Positions 13,668 through 21,747 of a stretch of 21,747 nt of DNA are shown here, one piece after another. This DNA is from Chloroflexota bacterium (GTDB lineage: Bacteria > Chloroflexota > Dehalococcoidia > SAR202 > UBA826): the NCBI GenBank assembly GCA_002696685.1, contig NZSI01000024.1, forward strand, positions 19,911 through 41,657, in the 5' to 3' direction. Made by a program: the position numbers and the translations under genes. The notes below the pieces were generated by a model. It saw nothing but the letters and a program-made list of their open reading frames with translations. It ran no database searches and was not told where the DNA came from. The stretch's first letter is position 1, and the number at the start of each line of letters is the position of its first letter.

Positions 13668-15278
13668 ATGAAAAGTGATTTTCTAGTCGCTTTAACCCAG
13701 CTTGCTGCTGAGCGAGGTCTCCCGAGAGATAAGGTCATGTCCGCTATAGAGGTCGCTCTTGTTTCAGCATTCAAAAAAGACAGTGTAACCGAGGGCAGAA
13801 ATATCTCTGTCAGGCTAGACCCCGGATCAGGTGATATCCAAGTAGACATTATAAAAACTGTGGTAGAGACAGTTGAAGACCCGTTACAAGAAATATCAGT
13901 CGCCGAAGCACGAGAGGCTTATAAAGCAACAGCTGATGTTGGCGATACCATAGCAACAGAAAACCTCCCTAACAGTGCCGGCAGGATAGCGGCACAAACA
14001 GCTAAGCAAGTTGTACTTCAAAGACTTAGAGAGGCTGAAAAAGAGATAATACTTTCAGAGTTTGAAGGTAGAGAAGGGGAGATAATCACCGCGACAATCC
14101 AGAGGATTGAGCCTACAAAAATCATAGTAGATATGGGAAGGGCTGAAGCAATACTTCCTATCAGCCAGCAGGTTACTTCAGAGAGGTACCGGCAAGGTTC
14201 AATGCTCAAGGTTCTTCTTCAAGCGATCGACAAAGAATCGCTGCGGGGACCGGAACTTATTGTTTCTAGAACCGACGAACTGTTGTTAAAACGTCTTTTC
14301 GAGCAGGAAGTGCCCGAAATATATAGCGGAGCGGTAGAAATTGTAAGTATCGCTCGTGAAAGCGGTTCCAGAAGCAAAGTTGCAGTTAGAGCTCGTCAGG
14401 ATGGTGTCGATCCTGTTGGTTCGTGTGTAGGCCTCAGAGGAGTGCGTATTCAAAGTATCGTCAATGAACTCCAAGGCGAGAAAATAGATATCCTAGAGTG
14501 GAGCAAAGATCCTAACCGATATATACAAAACGCTCTCAGTCCCTCTCAAGTACACCGCGTGATAATCAGTACTACCAGTGATAACGCGACTGCCATTGTC
14601 CCTGACCGGCACCTTTCACTCGCCATCGGCAAGGAAGGACAAAACGCCAGACTGGCGGCAAAACTTACAGGTTGGAAAGTTGATATTAAGAGTGATCTGG
14701 ATGTCGATCTCACCAAAGAACCTGAACAGGTGGCACCTTCTGCTGTTGAAGAAGAGTCTCTATCTGATGGCGAGCTGCTTAAGAAGCTGACCGCCTCTAT
14801 TGAAGCTGCTCGTTCTGAAATAGTATCCGAGCCAACATTAGAAAGTGAAGCAGATGTGACAGAACCTCATGAGCAAAATGAGGCAGGTCAATCAGAAACT
14901 GACGAGGATGAACTACTCGCAGCAATGATCGCTGAGGAAGAAGCTGTCAAAGTGGAAAATCCTTCTTCTGCAGAAGAAACGCCTGTAGTAGAAGGAGCCT
15001 TAACAGCAGAAGAAGAACTCCTCTTGCTCGAGGAAGATAGTCTAGTTGACGATGTCGAAGAAGAAGAGTTTGGAACTGATTTGAGAGAAGTGCCTGAAGA
15101 CATATGGTCAATTCATCGAGCGGGTTCCGGCCAACAGACTGTCGGTGCAATCAGATTCGCAGAGGATATAGAAGACCTACGGGGGGGAATTACTGCCCGA
15201 AAGGGAAGAAAGAGCTCAAACCAATCGAGCGCTAACAGAAACAACCGTAGAAATCGTCCAGCAAGAAGACGCAGATAA
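13668..15278 (+). CDS. nusA: Transcription termination/antitermination factor NusA with long acidic-basic tail
   Basis: A 536-aa RNA polymerase-binding factor that modulates pausing, termination and antitermination. Domains in order: NusA N-terminal domain (1-130), S1 (about 137-200), KH1 with GLRG (255-258) and KH2 with AIGKEGQNARLAAKLTGW (319-336). After residue 350 there are no E. coli-type acidic repeats. Instead there is a glutamate-rich low-complexity region (360-480), a conserved-looking WSIHRAGSG segment, and a basic end (RNNRRNRPARRRR). ATG at 13668 follows a strong GGAGGTGA site. It heads a plus-strand translation block and has its own promoter and leader hairpin. rimP, the usual upstream neighbour, is not here. 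Confidence 0.96.
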   Translation: MKSDFLVALTQLAAERGLPRDKVMSAIEVALVSAFKKDSVTEGRNISVRLDPGSGDIQVDIIKTVVETVEDPLQEISVAEAREAYKATADVGDTIATENLPNSAGRIAAQTAKQVVLQRLREAEKEIILSEFEGREGEIITATIQRIEPTKIIVDMGRAEAILPISQQVTSERYRQGSMLKVLLQAIDKESLRGPELIVSRTDELLLKRLFEQEVPEIYSGAVEIVSIARESGSRSKVAVRARQDGVDPVGSCVGLRGVRIQSIVNELQGEKIDILEWSKDPNRYIQNALSPSQVHRVIISTTSDNATAIVPDRHLSLAIGKEGQNARLAAKLTGWKVDIKSDLDVDLTKEPEQVAPSAVEEESLSDGELLKKLTASIEAARSEIVSEPTLESEADVTEPHEQNEAGQSETDEDELLAAMIAEEEAVKVENPSSAEETPVVEGALTAEEELLLLEEDSLVDDVEEEEFGTDLREVPEDIWSIHRAGSGQQTVGAIRFAEDIEDLRGGITARKGRKSSNQSSANRNNRRNRPARRRR

Positions 15279-15489
15279 CCTCTGAAAAGCCCATGGCTTC
15301 ACCAAAATACTGAAAATGTTCAGACGTTTCGGATCGATGCCCAGATCAGCATCGGCTCTGTAGCGGCTCGGCGGTATATTGGTCATGAAAGAAACAACTA
15401 ATAAATGATCTGACGATTAATACAGGTACAAACACACATTAATCAAGCTAAACGTATATATACACCCAAAAGGACTCATACGGATAAAT
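15279..15489 (+). other. 211-nt nusA-infB spacer without a coding gene
   Basis: No open frame of convincing length or homology is present, and neither rnpM (YlxR) nor the L7Ae-like ylxQ gene that often lies here can be found. It contains two short inverted repeats: AAGCC-CAT-GGCTT just after the nusA stop, and CGATGC (15335-15340) with GCATCG (15349-15354). Neither is followed by a T tract. TTGGTC at 15379-15384 and TAAATG 17 nt later form at best a weak promoter. Confidence 0.5.
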
Positions 15490-17256
15490 ATGACGAGCGA
15501 TAGTCAAAATACAACAACTCGGAGAGTAAAGAAGATCGACATCCCTCCAGTAATTTCAGTTAGTGACCTGGCGGATAACATGGAAGTTAATCCCGTCGAA
15601 GTTGTGAAAGGACTAATGCGGGGCGGTTATATGTTTGCAGTAAACGATGTAATCGATCGTGATATAGCATCCGTCGTGGTGCAATTATTTGGGTTTCAAG
15701 CAAATGAGATTGAGGATGAAAGCTCTGGTCCAGCGTCACTTACAGTTGATAAAGATAGTGAAAATCCTGACCTTTTAGAAACTCGGCCCCCTGTGGTAAC
15801 TATCCTAGGGCATGTGGATCACGGAAAAACCACCTTATTAGATAGCATACGAAAAACTAATGTTGTGGACGGAGAAGCAGGTGGTATCACACAGCATATT
15901 GCTGCTTATCAGATCGAAAGTGAAGGGGGATTAATAACGTTTCTGGACACGCCAGGACACGAAGCTTTCACCGCCATGAGAGCCAGAGGAGCCCAGGTAA
16001 CAGACCTAGCAATACTTGTTGTGGCAGCCGACGACGGGGTTATGCCTCAAACGATAGAGGCAATAGACCATGCTAGGGCTGCAAATGTACCAATCATTAT
16101 CGCTGTCACTAAAACCGATTTGCCAAGCGCCAACATTGACAATGTCTACAGACAACTTTCGGAGCATGAACTGCTTGTCGAACCTTGGGGCGGTGACATA
16201 ATAGCAGTCCCTTTATCCGGACTCTCAGGTGAAGGGGTACCAGAGCTCATAGAAAACATCCACCTAGTGGCTGAAATCAGCGAATTTAAAGCCAATCCAG
16301 AAAGAGATGCTAGAGGTGTAGTAGTAGAGGCGCGATTAGAACGCAACAGAGGCACTTTAGCAACTGTTCTTGTCCAAACAGGCACTCTGCACCAAGGTGA
16401 GATTGTGGTGATGGGTGAGGTGTACGGCAAAATACGTGCAATTTTTGATGATAAAGGTAACAGAATTGAAGAAGCTGGACCCTCTGCGCCTGTAGAAATA
16501 ATGGGTCTAAGTGAAGTTCCTGAAGCTGGCACAATATTGAATGTCGCTGAAACAGAGAAAGAAGCCAGACGAATTGTCGACGAGCGCCAGGTCAAAAGCA
16601 ACAGAGAGGCAATAAGACTTCAAGACGTCCATTCCAGAGGCACAACCGGAAACATACGGCAAGTAGACTTAATAATAAAAACTGACGTACAGGGAAGTAT
16701 CGAAGCTGTTCGTAATGCACTGGACGGACTCAATGGTAGTGATACGAGAGTCAATTTGGTCCATATCGCTAGCGGTAACATTACTGAGAGAGATGTACTA
16801 TTAGCCGTAGCATCTGAAGCGATAATTATTGGCTTCAACACTGTCCCTGAGGGAGGAGCTCAATCTTTAGCTAACAAAGAGGGTGTAGAAGTACGTCAAT
16901 ACGACGTGATATACCATCTAGTTGAAGATATTGATAAAGCACTAGTGGGGCTGTTAGAACCCGAATATGACGATGTTTATTTTGGAAGGGCCTCAGTGAG
17001 AGCGGTGTTCAGTTTGGGAAGACGCGCTAGAGTGGCAGGTATCTATGTCAACGACGGTAGAATCACTCGTGAATGCACCGTTCACGTATTGAGAAATGGT
17101 GAAGAGATCCATGTAGGATCCATAACCACCCTAAAACACTTTAAAGATGATGTCAGAGAAGTAGCAACAGGATTTGAGGGCGGCCTAACTGTAGATGGCT
17201 TCAACGACTTCAAAGAGGATGATGTCATTGAGGCTTACTCTGTCGAGCAAATTTAA
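15490..17256 (+). CDS. infB: Translation initiation factor IF-2
   Basis: A 588-aa GTPase that brings initiator tRNA to the small ribosomal subunit and promotes subunit joining. It is a compact form. A single IF2_N-like segment (about 17-70) precedes the G domain, whose motifs are G1 GHVDHGKT (107-114), G2 GGITQHI, G3 DTPGH (153-157), and G4 TKTD (207-210) in place of the usual NKxD. G5 reads PLSGLSGEG. Domain II, an IF-2-specific helical domain III and a C-terminal fMet-tRNA-binding domain (GRASVRAVF onward) are all present. The ATG at 15490 follows a modest AAGGA and GGA. It is followed after 43 nt by rbfA in a continuous operon. Confidence 0.97.
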   Translation: MTSDSQNTTTRRVKKIDIPPVISVSDLADNMEVNPVEVVKGLMRGGYMFAVNDVIDRDIASVVVQLFGFQANEIEDESSGPASLTVDKDSENPDLLETRPPVVTILGHVDHGKTTLLDSIRKTNVVDGEAGGITQHIAAYQIESEGGLITFLDTPGHEAFTAMRARGAQVTDLAILVVAADDGVMPQTIEAIDHARAANVPIIIAVTKTDLPSANIDNVYRQLSEHELLVEPWGGDIIAVPLSGLSGEGVPELIENIHLVAEISEFKANPERDARGVVVEARLERNRGTLATVLVQTGTLHQGEIVVMGEVYGKIRAIFDDKGNRIEEAGPSAPVEIMGLSEVPEAGTILNVAETEKEARRIVDERQVKSNREAIRLQDVHSRGTTGNIRQVDLIIKTDVQGSIEAVRNALDGLNGSDTRVNLVHIASGNITERDVLLAVASEAIIIGFNTVPEGGAQSLANKEGVEVRQYDVIYHLVEDIDKALVGLLEPEYDDVYFGRASVRAVFSLGRRARVAGIYVNDGRITRECTVHVLRNGEEIHVGSITTLKHFKDDVREVATGFEGGLTVDGFNDFKEDDVIEAYSVEQI

Positions 17257-17299
17257 TACATTGATTCGACCCCACCGATACACCACTGGTTACTAGAAC

Positions 17300-17647
17300 A
17301 TGTATGACAGAATGGATAGTGTTAACTCTCTCCTCAAAAGAGAGATAAGCAGAATAATAACCAGTGACGTTAAAGACCCTAGATTGTCTACCATGACATC
17401 TGTGGTGTCAGTAGAGACGTCAAGAAATCTTCAAAGCTCAACGGTATATGTCACGATAATGGGTGAAAGGGAAGAAAAACAGAAAACCCTAAATGGTTTG
17501 AAGTCAGCTGGTGGATTCATACAGCGCACTCTCAGAAAAAATCTAGATTTACGAACGATCCCTAATATACGTTTTATGTTGGATGACTCGCTAGACCGAG
17601 CCGAACAAATTTCGGACCTATTAGAGGAAGCAGAGAAAAACCTCTGA
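17300..17647 (+). CDS. rbfA: Ribosome-binding factor A
   Basis: A 115-aa KH-fold protein that binds the 30S subunit and helps 16S rRNA 5'-end maturation. The typical start RMDSVNSLLKREISRIITSDVKDPRL, the central VYVTIMG, and the SAGGFIQRTLRKNLDLRTIPNIRFMLDDSLDR signature identify it, and the length is normal. The ATG at 17300 has no clear ribosome-binding site; a second ATG lies four codons in. Position between infB and truB matches the widespread nusA-infB-rbfA-truB order. Confidence 0.95.
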   Translation: MYDRMDSVNSLLKREISRIITSDVKDPRLSTMTSVVSVETSRNLQSSTVYVTIMGEREEKQKTLNGLKSAGGFIQRTLRKNLDLRTIPNIRFMLDDSLDRAEQISDLLEEAEKNL

Positions 17648-17695
17648 TGGGTAACTAACCTCTTCGATTATCTCTCAAAAACGAGGTGCTTTACC

Positions 17696-18598
17696 TTGGT
17701 CTCGACCGGCGTAATTAACATAGATAAACCGGAAGGCTTAACGTCAATGGACGTGGTCAGACGGATTCGTAAGGTCTCCAATGTCAGGCGGGTCGGGCAC
17801 GGCGGAACCTTAGACCCTTTCGCATCCGGGGTCCTTCCAATTGCAATAGGAAGTGCTACAAGGCTCCTCGAGTATATGTTGAACGGGGACAAGGCCTATG
17901 TCGCCGAAATTGAATTAGGCAGGAGCACTGATACCTACGACAAAAGCGGTATTTGCACAGATACTGGTGATCCTTCAGGCGTAACACATAATCACGTAAC
18001 AAAAGCGCTCAAAGAATTTGAAGGGGACATATTACAAGTACCCCCTATGTTTAGTGCTATCAAATCCAACGGTAGAAAGCTGTATGAACTCGCACGACAA
18101 GGTATTGAGATTGAAAGAAAAGCAAGACAGGTTTCCGTAAGTGGTTTAGAACTTATCGATTTCAAAAATCCTTTCTTACGTATCCGAGTCTTATGTGGAA
18201 AAGGGTTTTATGTTAGGTCTTTAGCAAATGATCTGGGAAATTATTTGGGTTGCGGGGGCACCCTAATGAAACTCAGACGAGAATATTCAGCCGGGTTTTT
18301 ATTAGAAAAATCACATAAGCTCTGGCAAGTGGAAAAAGCATACACAGAAGGAAATTGGAAAGATGTTACTGAAGAGCCTGGAAAATGTCTTCCAGATGCC
18401 TCTCACATTGAACTAAGTCAGGAAGAACTTATATACGTCAGTAATGGCCGTGAGATCCCCGCAGAAGGCAAAAATGATCCATCGGCGACTGGTACTCAGG
18501 TAGGCCTCGCATACGACGAGAATAAAAGATTAGTAGCCGTGCTGAGGCTCACTCAAGATAATTATGAATGGCACCCGGAAAAAGTGTTCCATTCATAA
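17696..18598 (+). CDS. truB: tRNA pseudouridine(55) synthase TruB
   Basis: A 300-aa enzyme that converts U55 of the tRNA T loop to pseudouridine. The N-terminal GVINIDKPEGLTSMDVV and the catalytic segment HGGTLDPFASGVLP, with catalytic D40, are diagnostic. YVAEIELGRSTDTYD, PPMFSAIKSNGRKLYELAR and the RVLCGKGFYVRSLANDLG block follow. The C-terminal part is longer than a minimal TruB and could be a PUA-like domain. The start is TTG at 17696, supported by GAGG 9 nt upstream and by the fact that the conserved N-terminus begins within five residues. rbfA ends 48 nt before it. Confidence 0.95.
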   Translation: MVSTGVINIDKPEGLTSMDVVRRIRKVSNVRRVGHGGTLDPFASGVLPIAIGSATRLLEYMLNGDKAYVAEIELGRSTDTYDKSGICTDTGDPSGVTHNHVTKALKEFEGDILQVPPMFSAIKSNGRKLYELARQGIEIERKARQVSVSGLELIDFKNPFLRIRVLCGKGFYVRSLANDLGNYLGCGGTLMKLRREYSAGFLLEKSHKLWQVEKAYTEGNWKDVTEEPGKCLPDASHIELSQEELIYVSNGREIPAEGKNDPSATGTQVGLAYDENKRLVAVLRLTQDNYEWHPEKVFHS

Positions 18599-18634
18599 TA
18601 TGGCGAGATGATACAAATATTTGCTTTCCCCCAA

Positions 18635-18664
18635 TTGACTCCATTGCCTGAACACGAGTAAAAT
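18635..18664 (+). promoter_or_regulatory. Sigma70-type promoter for rplU-rpmA-rpmE
   Basis: TTGACT (18635-18640) and TAAAAT (18659-18664) are spaced by 18 nt, 5 of 6 matches in each. The inferred start near 18671 leaves a short leader before the L21 GTG. It suggests the ribosomal-protein genes can be transcribed independently of nusA. Confidence 0.65.
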
Positions 18665-18687
18665 TAAGTTTTGTGAAGGTGATTTAA

Positions 18688-19008
18688 GTGACGGATTTTG
18701 CGATAGTAAAAGCTGGTGGAAAACAGTACCGAGTTAGTACTGGAGATACCATACGTGTTGAATCATTACCCGCTGACCAAGGAGACACTGTCACTCTAGA
18801 CGACGTCCTCATGATCTCGCATGATGGAGACGTGATAGTTGGAACCCCCACAATTGAGGGGGCATCTGTTGACGCCGAAGTTGTTGCCAAAGGCAAAGAT
18901 AAAAAAATTGTGATCTTGAAATTCAAGGCTAAAACCAGGTATAGAAGAAAAAATGGTCACCGCCAGCATTACACAGATTTAAGAGTAACGAATATAAGTT
19001 CTGGCTGA
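18688..19008 (+). CDS. rplU: 50S ribosomal protein L21
   Basis: A 106-aa large-subunit protein. FAIVKAGGKQYRV at the start and the C-terminal KFKAKTRYRRKNGHRQHYTDL are classic L21 signatures. The start is GTG at 18688 behind GAAGGTGA. rpmA follows 34 nt downstream, the universal rplU-rpmA pairing. Confidence 0.97.
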   Translation: MTDFAIVKAGGKQYRVSTGDTIRVESLPADQGDTVTLDDVLMISHDGDVIVGTPTIEGASVDAEVVAKGKDKKIVILKFKAKTRYRRKNGHRQHYTDLRVTNISSG

Positions 19009-19042
19009 ATATTAATAGTCGCAGATACTGAAGGGGCCCACA

Positions 19043-19303
19043 ATGGCACACAAAAAAGGTGGCGGAAGTACAAGGAATGGAAGGGACAGTGAGTCTAAAA
19101 GACTCGGAGTTAAACGTTACGACACTCAGATCGTAACAGCAGGGTCAATACTGGTGAGACAAAGAGGAACAAAAATACATCCAGGTACCAACGTTGGTCT
19201 TGGTAGAGACCATACACTATTTGCGCTAATTGACGGAAAAGTTAAATATGAGTTTGTATCCGGCGGTAAGAAATGCGCCAGCGTATACCCAGCTAAGGTC
19301 TAA
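19043..19303 (+). CDS. rpmA: 50S ribosomal protein L27
   Basis: An 86-aa protein whose N-terminus reaches the peptidyl-transferase centre. It begins [20 protein letters not shown] directly, so it lacks the cleavable N-terminal extension of Firmicutes L27. The [21 protein letters not shown] block is diagnostic. ATG follows GAAGGGG. The stop is separated by one base from the L31 ATG. Confidence 0.98.
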   Translation: MAHKKGGGSTRNGRDSESKRLGVKRYDTQIVTAGSILVRQRGTKIHPGTNVGLGRDHTLFALIDGKVKYEFVSGGKKCASVYPAKV

Positions 19304-19304
19304 T

Positions 19305-19508
19305 ATGAAAACTGACATTCATCCGGAATATTTTCGACAGGCACAAGTTATTTGTTCATGTGGAAAATCCTTTACAACTGGTGCAACTAAGCCTGAACTG
19401 CGAGTTGAAATATGCTCAGGCTGTCATCCTTTCTTTACTGGTGAACAAAGAATCGTAGATACAGAAGGTCGTGTGGAACGCCTCCGAAGACGATTCAATC
19501 TCGAGTAA
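19305..19508 (+). CDS. rpmE: 50S ribosomal protein L31, zinc-binding (C+) form
   Basis: A 67-aa protein starting [20 protein letters not shown]. Four cysteines (C17, C19, C37, C40) form the zinc site of the C+ type, and [24 protein letters not shown] is typical. An overlong frame begins at 19230 inside rpmA. The ATG at 19305, one base past the L27 stop and 6 nt after AAGG, is the real start. Coupling to rpmA is likely. Confidence 0.96.
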   Translation: MKTDIHPEYFRQAQVICSCGKSFTTGATKPELRVEICSGCHPFFTGEQRIVDTEGRVERLRRRFNLE

Positions 19509-19583
19509 TATTTAGGTTAAACAAATTTCCAACAGGCGCCAGTATCTCTTTCTATTTTTGAGCAGTGCTCAGGATAAGTGGAC

Positions 19584-20477
19584 ATGAGTGAATCTCGTCC
19601 AACATATGGTGGTCAAGCTGTCCTTGAAGGCGTGATGATTAGAGGCCAACATTACGTATCGGTAGCGGTCAGAGCTCCTTCAGACGAAATATTGATCAAA
19701 TCTACCCCTATTGGTGGTTTGTTCACCGGAAAATTAAGAACTTTACCCCTAATAAGGGGGTTCGTGGCATTGATTGAGACCCTATATATAGGGATGTCTG
19801 CATTATCGTACTCAGCAGGGGTAGCAGCAGAACAGGATGATCAGGAATTAAACAGATGGTCTATGCTGGCTATGATCAGTTTTTCCGTGTTAATCGCCAT
19901 CGTCCTATTTTTCCTACTGCCATTGTTCGCAAGCAAACCGTTTGAGGGAATAACCGAGTCATCTTTAATCCCCAATTTTGCAGAAGGAGCTATACGCCTA
20001 CTGGTATTTCTGGCCTATGTTATAGGAATCGGATTTATGACTGATATTCGTCGAGTCTACATGTACCATGGTGCTGAACACATGACAGTACATGCAATGG
20101 AAAATGGAGATCCTCTAAATATTGAAAACATCCGTAAATACCCTACGGCACATCCAAGATGCGGTACAGCCTTTCTCCTGACTGTCATGATCGTCGCAAT
20201 CTTCGTGTTCAGCCTGGTTCCAAGAGAACCCTTATGGTGGCTAATTCTCTCTAGGATAATACTTATCCCCGTAATCGCCTCGTTAAGCTATGAAGTAATA
20301 AGATTTAATGGGAGGCATTCCGGTAACCTATTTGTCCAATGGCTAACTGCTCCGAGCCTCTGGCTGCAAGGACTAACCACAAAACAACCAAAGGATGACC
20401 AGATACAAGTAGCTGTGTCCGCCATGAATGCCGCGATTGCGTCTGACCAGGATAACGAGCCAGGTTATTCATCCTGA
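19584..20477 (+). CDS. DUF1385 family membrane protein
   Basis: A 297-aa protein of the DUF1385 family, often annotated as a putative metal-dependent enzyme and commonly next to rpmE. The conserved start GGQAVLEGVMIRG, the YHGAEHMTVHAMENG segment and the HPRCGTAFLL motif are all present; these His, Glu and Cys residues look like metal ligands, but the biochemical role is not established. Four to five membrane helices lie near 50-75, 93-115, 135-155, 195-215 and 220-240. The ATG at 19584 has AGGA 9 nt upstream, better placed than the GTG at 19578. It ends 9 nt inside the convergent hisIE gene. prfA, a common next neighbour, is not present. Confidence 0.85.
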   Translation: MSESRPTYGGQAVLEGVMIRGQHYVSVAVRAPSDEILIKSTPIGGLFTGKLRTLPLIRGFVALIETLYIGMSALSYSAGVAAEQDDQELNRWSMLAMISFSVLIAIVLFFLLPLFASKPFEGITESSLIPNFAEGAIRLLVFLAYVIGIGFMTDIRRVYMYHGAEHMTVHAMENGDPLNIENIRKYPTAHPRCGTAFLLTVMIVAIFVFSLVPREPLWWLILSRIILIPVIASLSYEVIRFNGRHSGNLFVQWLTAPSLWLQGLTTKQPKDDQIQVAVSAMNAAIASDQDNEPGYSS

Positions 20478-21092
20478 ACGTCGATCTTGTAGTACAGACC
20501 ACACTTCTTCAAGCGTTATCTCATTGGCAGCCATCAACACAAAGGCATGGTATAAAAGATCTCCCATCTCTTCTGTCATATCTTTCGACCGACCCGTAGC
20601 CCCAGCCAATGCAACTTCACCTGCCTCCTCCACAACCTTCTGTGCGATCCTATTTATGTCACCTTCCAAGAGAGCGCTTGTGTAACTACTGGAGTTTGGG
20701 TTCTTCTTACGTTCCTGAATTACATCGAATAATTCTTGCAAAACCCCACTACTAGGGTTATTGGAGTCAAATTCTGTTTCATTTCCTAGATCTCTTTGAA
20801 AACAAGAATTACTTCCCGTGTGACACGTAGGCCCCTCTGGCAAGGCCCGTATTAATATCGTGTCTCCATCGCAGTCGATTGTCCCCGACCGATACCGAAG
20901 ATAGTTACCAGAAATTTCTCCCTTATGCCACAATGTGTTTCTACTACGACTGTAAAACCAGACGTCTCCCGTCTCGAGTGTTTTACGTATTGAATCTCTA
21001 TTCATATATGCCAGCATCAGTACATCATCAGTATCGACATGCTGTACCACGGCTGGGACAAGTCCTCGGTCATCCAATTTTATAACATTCAT
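20469..21092 (-). CDS. hisIE: Bifunctional phosphoribosyl-AMP cyclohydrolase/phosphoribosyl-ATP pyrophosphatase
   Basis: A 207-aa fusion catalysing steps 2 and 3 of histidine synthesis. The HisI half (1-100) has VLMLAYMNRDS, WFYSRSRNTLWHKGEISGN, DCDGDT and PTCHTGSNSCF, giving the zinc and magnesium ligands (C74, C90, C97). The HisE half (about 117-207) has SYTSALLEGDINRIAQKVVEEAGEVALA and the EEMGDLLYH metal-binding helix. ATG at 21092 follows GGAG; the frame opens at TTG 21104 but that overlaps the site region. It lies 39 nt after hisF, forming the end of a his operon. Confidence 0.96.
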   Translation of the reverse strand: MNVIKLDDRGLVPAVVQHVDTDDVLMLAYMNRDSIRKTLETGDVWFYSRSRNTLWHKGEISGNYLRYRSGTIDCDGDTILIRALPEGPTCHTGSNSCFQRDLGNETEFDSNNPSSGVLQELFDVIQERKKNPNSSSYTSALLEGDINRIAQKVVEEAGEVALAGATGRSKDMTEEMGDLLYHAFVLMAANEITLEEVWSVLQDRRSG

Positions 21093-21131
21093 TAAATGCT
21101 CCAACGAGGGTAAACTTCTGGAAAATGCTTC

Positions 21132-21747
21132 CTATGATGCCGAGTCATTTATCGGCCTAATTGGAACGCCACAGCTATTAAGGTAATCCTTAACCTCACG
21201 AATATTATAGGTGCCAAAGTGAAATATACTGGCCGCTAGGACAGCATCCGCCATTCCTTCCTCTACAGCCTCCCTAAAATGATCTAGCGTGCCGGCCCCT
21301 CCACTTGCTATGACAGGTATATTAACCTTTTCTGAAACAGCTCTCAAAAGTTGAATATCATAACCATTTTCATGGCCATCTTCGTCCATACTTGTTAAAA
21401 GTATTTCACCGGCCCCCAATTCTGCAGACATAACAGACCATTTAACTGCATCGATTCCTGTTGGTTCTCTCCCGCCATGTGTAAATACTTGCCATTTTGA
21501 ATGTCGGTCCAAAGCCAGAGAATCACAATTGGAATGGTGAGGGGAAAGTTCAGTGAGATTGCTTGAGTCTATTCTCTTTGCATCAATTGCCACAACGATA
21601 CACTGCGATCCAAATCTTTTCGCAGCTTCTGATATCACCTCGGGGTCTTTCAGAGCTGCTGTATTCAAGGAGGCCTTATCAGCCCCAGATTCCAGTATCC
21701 TTCGCACATCCGATTCTGTCCTTATTCCCCCTCCGACAGTCAAAGGA
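21132..21747 (-). CDS. hisF: Imidazole glycerol phosphate synthase cyclase subunit HisF (5' end outside window)
   Basis: The C-terminal 204 or so residues of HisF, which makes IGP and AICAR from PRFAR and HisH-supplied ammonia. The window edge falls just before LTVGGGIR, so about 50 N-terminal residues, including the first catalytic Asp, are missing. The second catalytic Asp is in [46 protein letters not shown] and PVIASGGAG are all conserved. Between IDAKR and the WQVFTHGGR strand there is an insert some 15-20 residues longer than in most bacterial HisF. The gene is followed by hisIE after 39 nt. Confidence 0.95.
   Translation of the reverse strand, partial: PLTVGGGIRTESDVRRILESGADKASLNTAALKDPEVISEAAKRFGSQCIVVAIDAKRIDSSNLTELSPHHSNCDSLALDRHSKWQVFTHGGREPTGIDAVKWSVMSAELGAGEILLTSMDEDGHENGYDIQLLRAVSEKVNIPVIASGGAGTLDHFREAVEEGMADAVLAASIFHFGTYNIREVKDYLNSCGVPIRPINDSAS

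Noticed and set aside
16146..16601. 151-aa minus-strand open frame opposite infB
   Set aside because: Antisense to conserved IF-2 domains, with serine-rich shadow composition and no homology recognised.
19559..19571. 13-nt palindrome TGAGCAGTGCTCA before DUF1385
   Set aside because: The arms are only 6 bp with a 1-nt centre, no T tract follows and no second copy was found; could be chance.
1..21747. CRISPR arrays, insertion sequences, phage genes or toxin-antitoxin pairs
   Set aside because: No repeated spacers, transposase or integrase motifs, terminal inverted repeats or small two-gene toxin modules were found on reading both strands.

Overview
The window reads as a continuous piece of bacterial chromosome packed with housekeeping genes. 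It is moderately AT-rich, uses ATG, GTG and TTG starts, and has short intergenic gaps. A Chloroflexota member, possibly a marine SAR202/Dehalococcoidia-like lineage, fits best. The clues are a short YidC with no periplasmic domain, a compact IF-2, a fused HisIE, the L31-DUF1385 pair, and a mix of amidohydrolase, HpcH/HpaI aldolase, Nudix and crotonase genes. This placement is inferred from gene content and order; no marker phylogeny was run. No plasmid, phage, transposon or CRISPR signature is visible.

Region 1 (1-3140). The start of a MoxR ATPase gene (minus) is followed by a tRNA-Gln(TTG) (plus). Next is a tightly overlapping minus-strand operon: an AI-2E-type membrane protein, a degenerate crotonase, and a canonical crotonase that probably starts at a rare ATT codon. 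A sigma70-type promoter precedes the operon.

Region 2 (3185-7766, all minus). This is the conserved rpmH-rnpA-yidD-yidC-jag cluster, read from a near-consensus promoter. Two extra genes are built in: an eight-bladed PQQ-like lipoprotein between yidD and yidC, and a PfkB-family kinase abutting the end of jag. The 3' end of yidC encodes an Arg-rich tail that shares 104 nt with the start of jag. No dnaA or obvious DnaA boxes lie upstream of rpmH.

Region 3 (7827-13442). Metabolic and accessory genes: an HpcH/HpaI aldolase, a NUDT6-like Nudix hydrolase, a divergent metal-dependent amidohydrolase, and a modABC molybdate/tungstate ABC transporter on the minus strand.

Region 4 (13534-20477, plus). 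A large translation block runs nusA-infB-rbfA-truB, then a second promoter and rplU-rpmA-rpmE-DUF1385. nusA has a strong extended -10 promoter and a 9-bp leader hairpin, and is not preceded by rimP. The rnpM/ylxQ genes often found between nusA and infB are absent.

Region 5 (20469-21747, minus). The end of a histidine operon, hisF (cut by the window edge) then hisIE, runs convergent with the translation block and overlaps DUF1385 by 9 nt.

I did not find a clearly new defence or mobile system. The best candidates for new biology are the propeller lipoprotein embedded in the membrane-insertase operon, the dual-coded YidC/Jag junction, the degenerate crotonase paired with an intact one, and the nusA leader hairpin.
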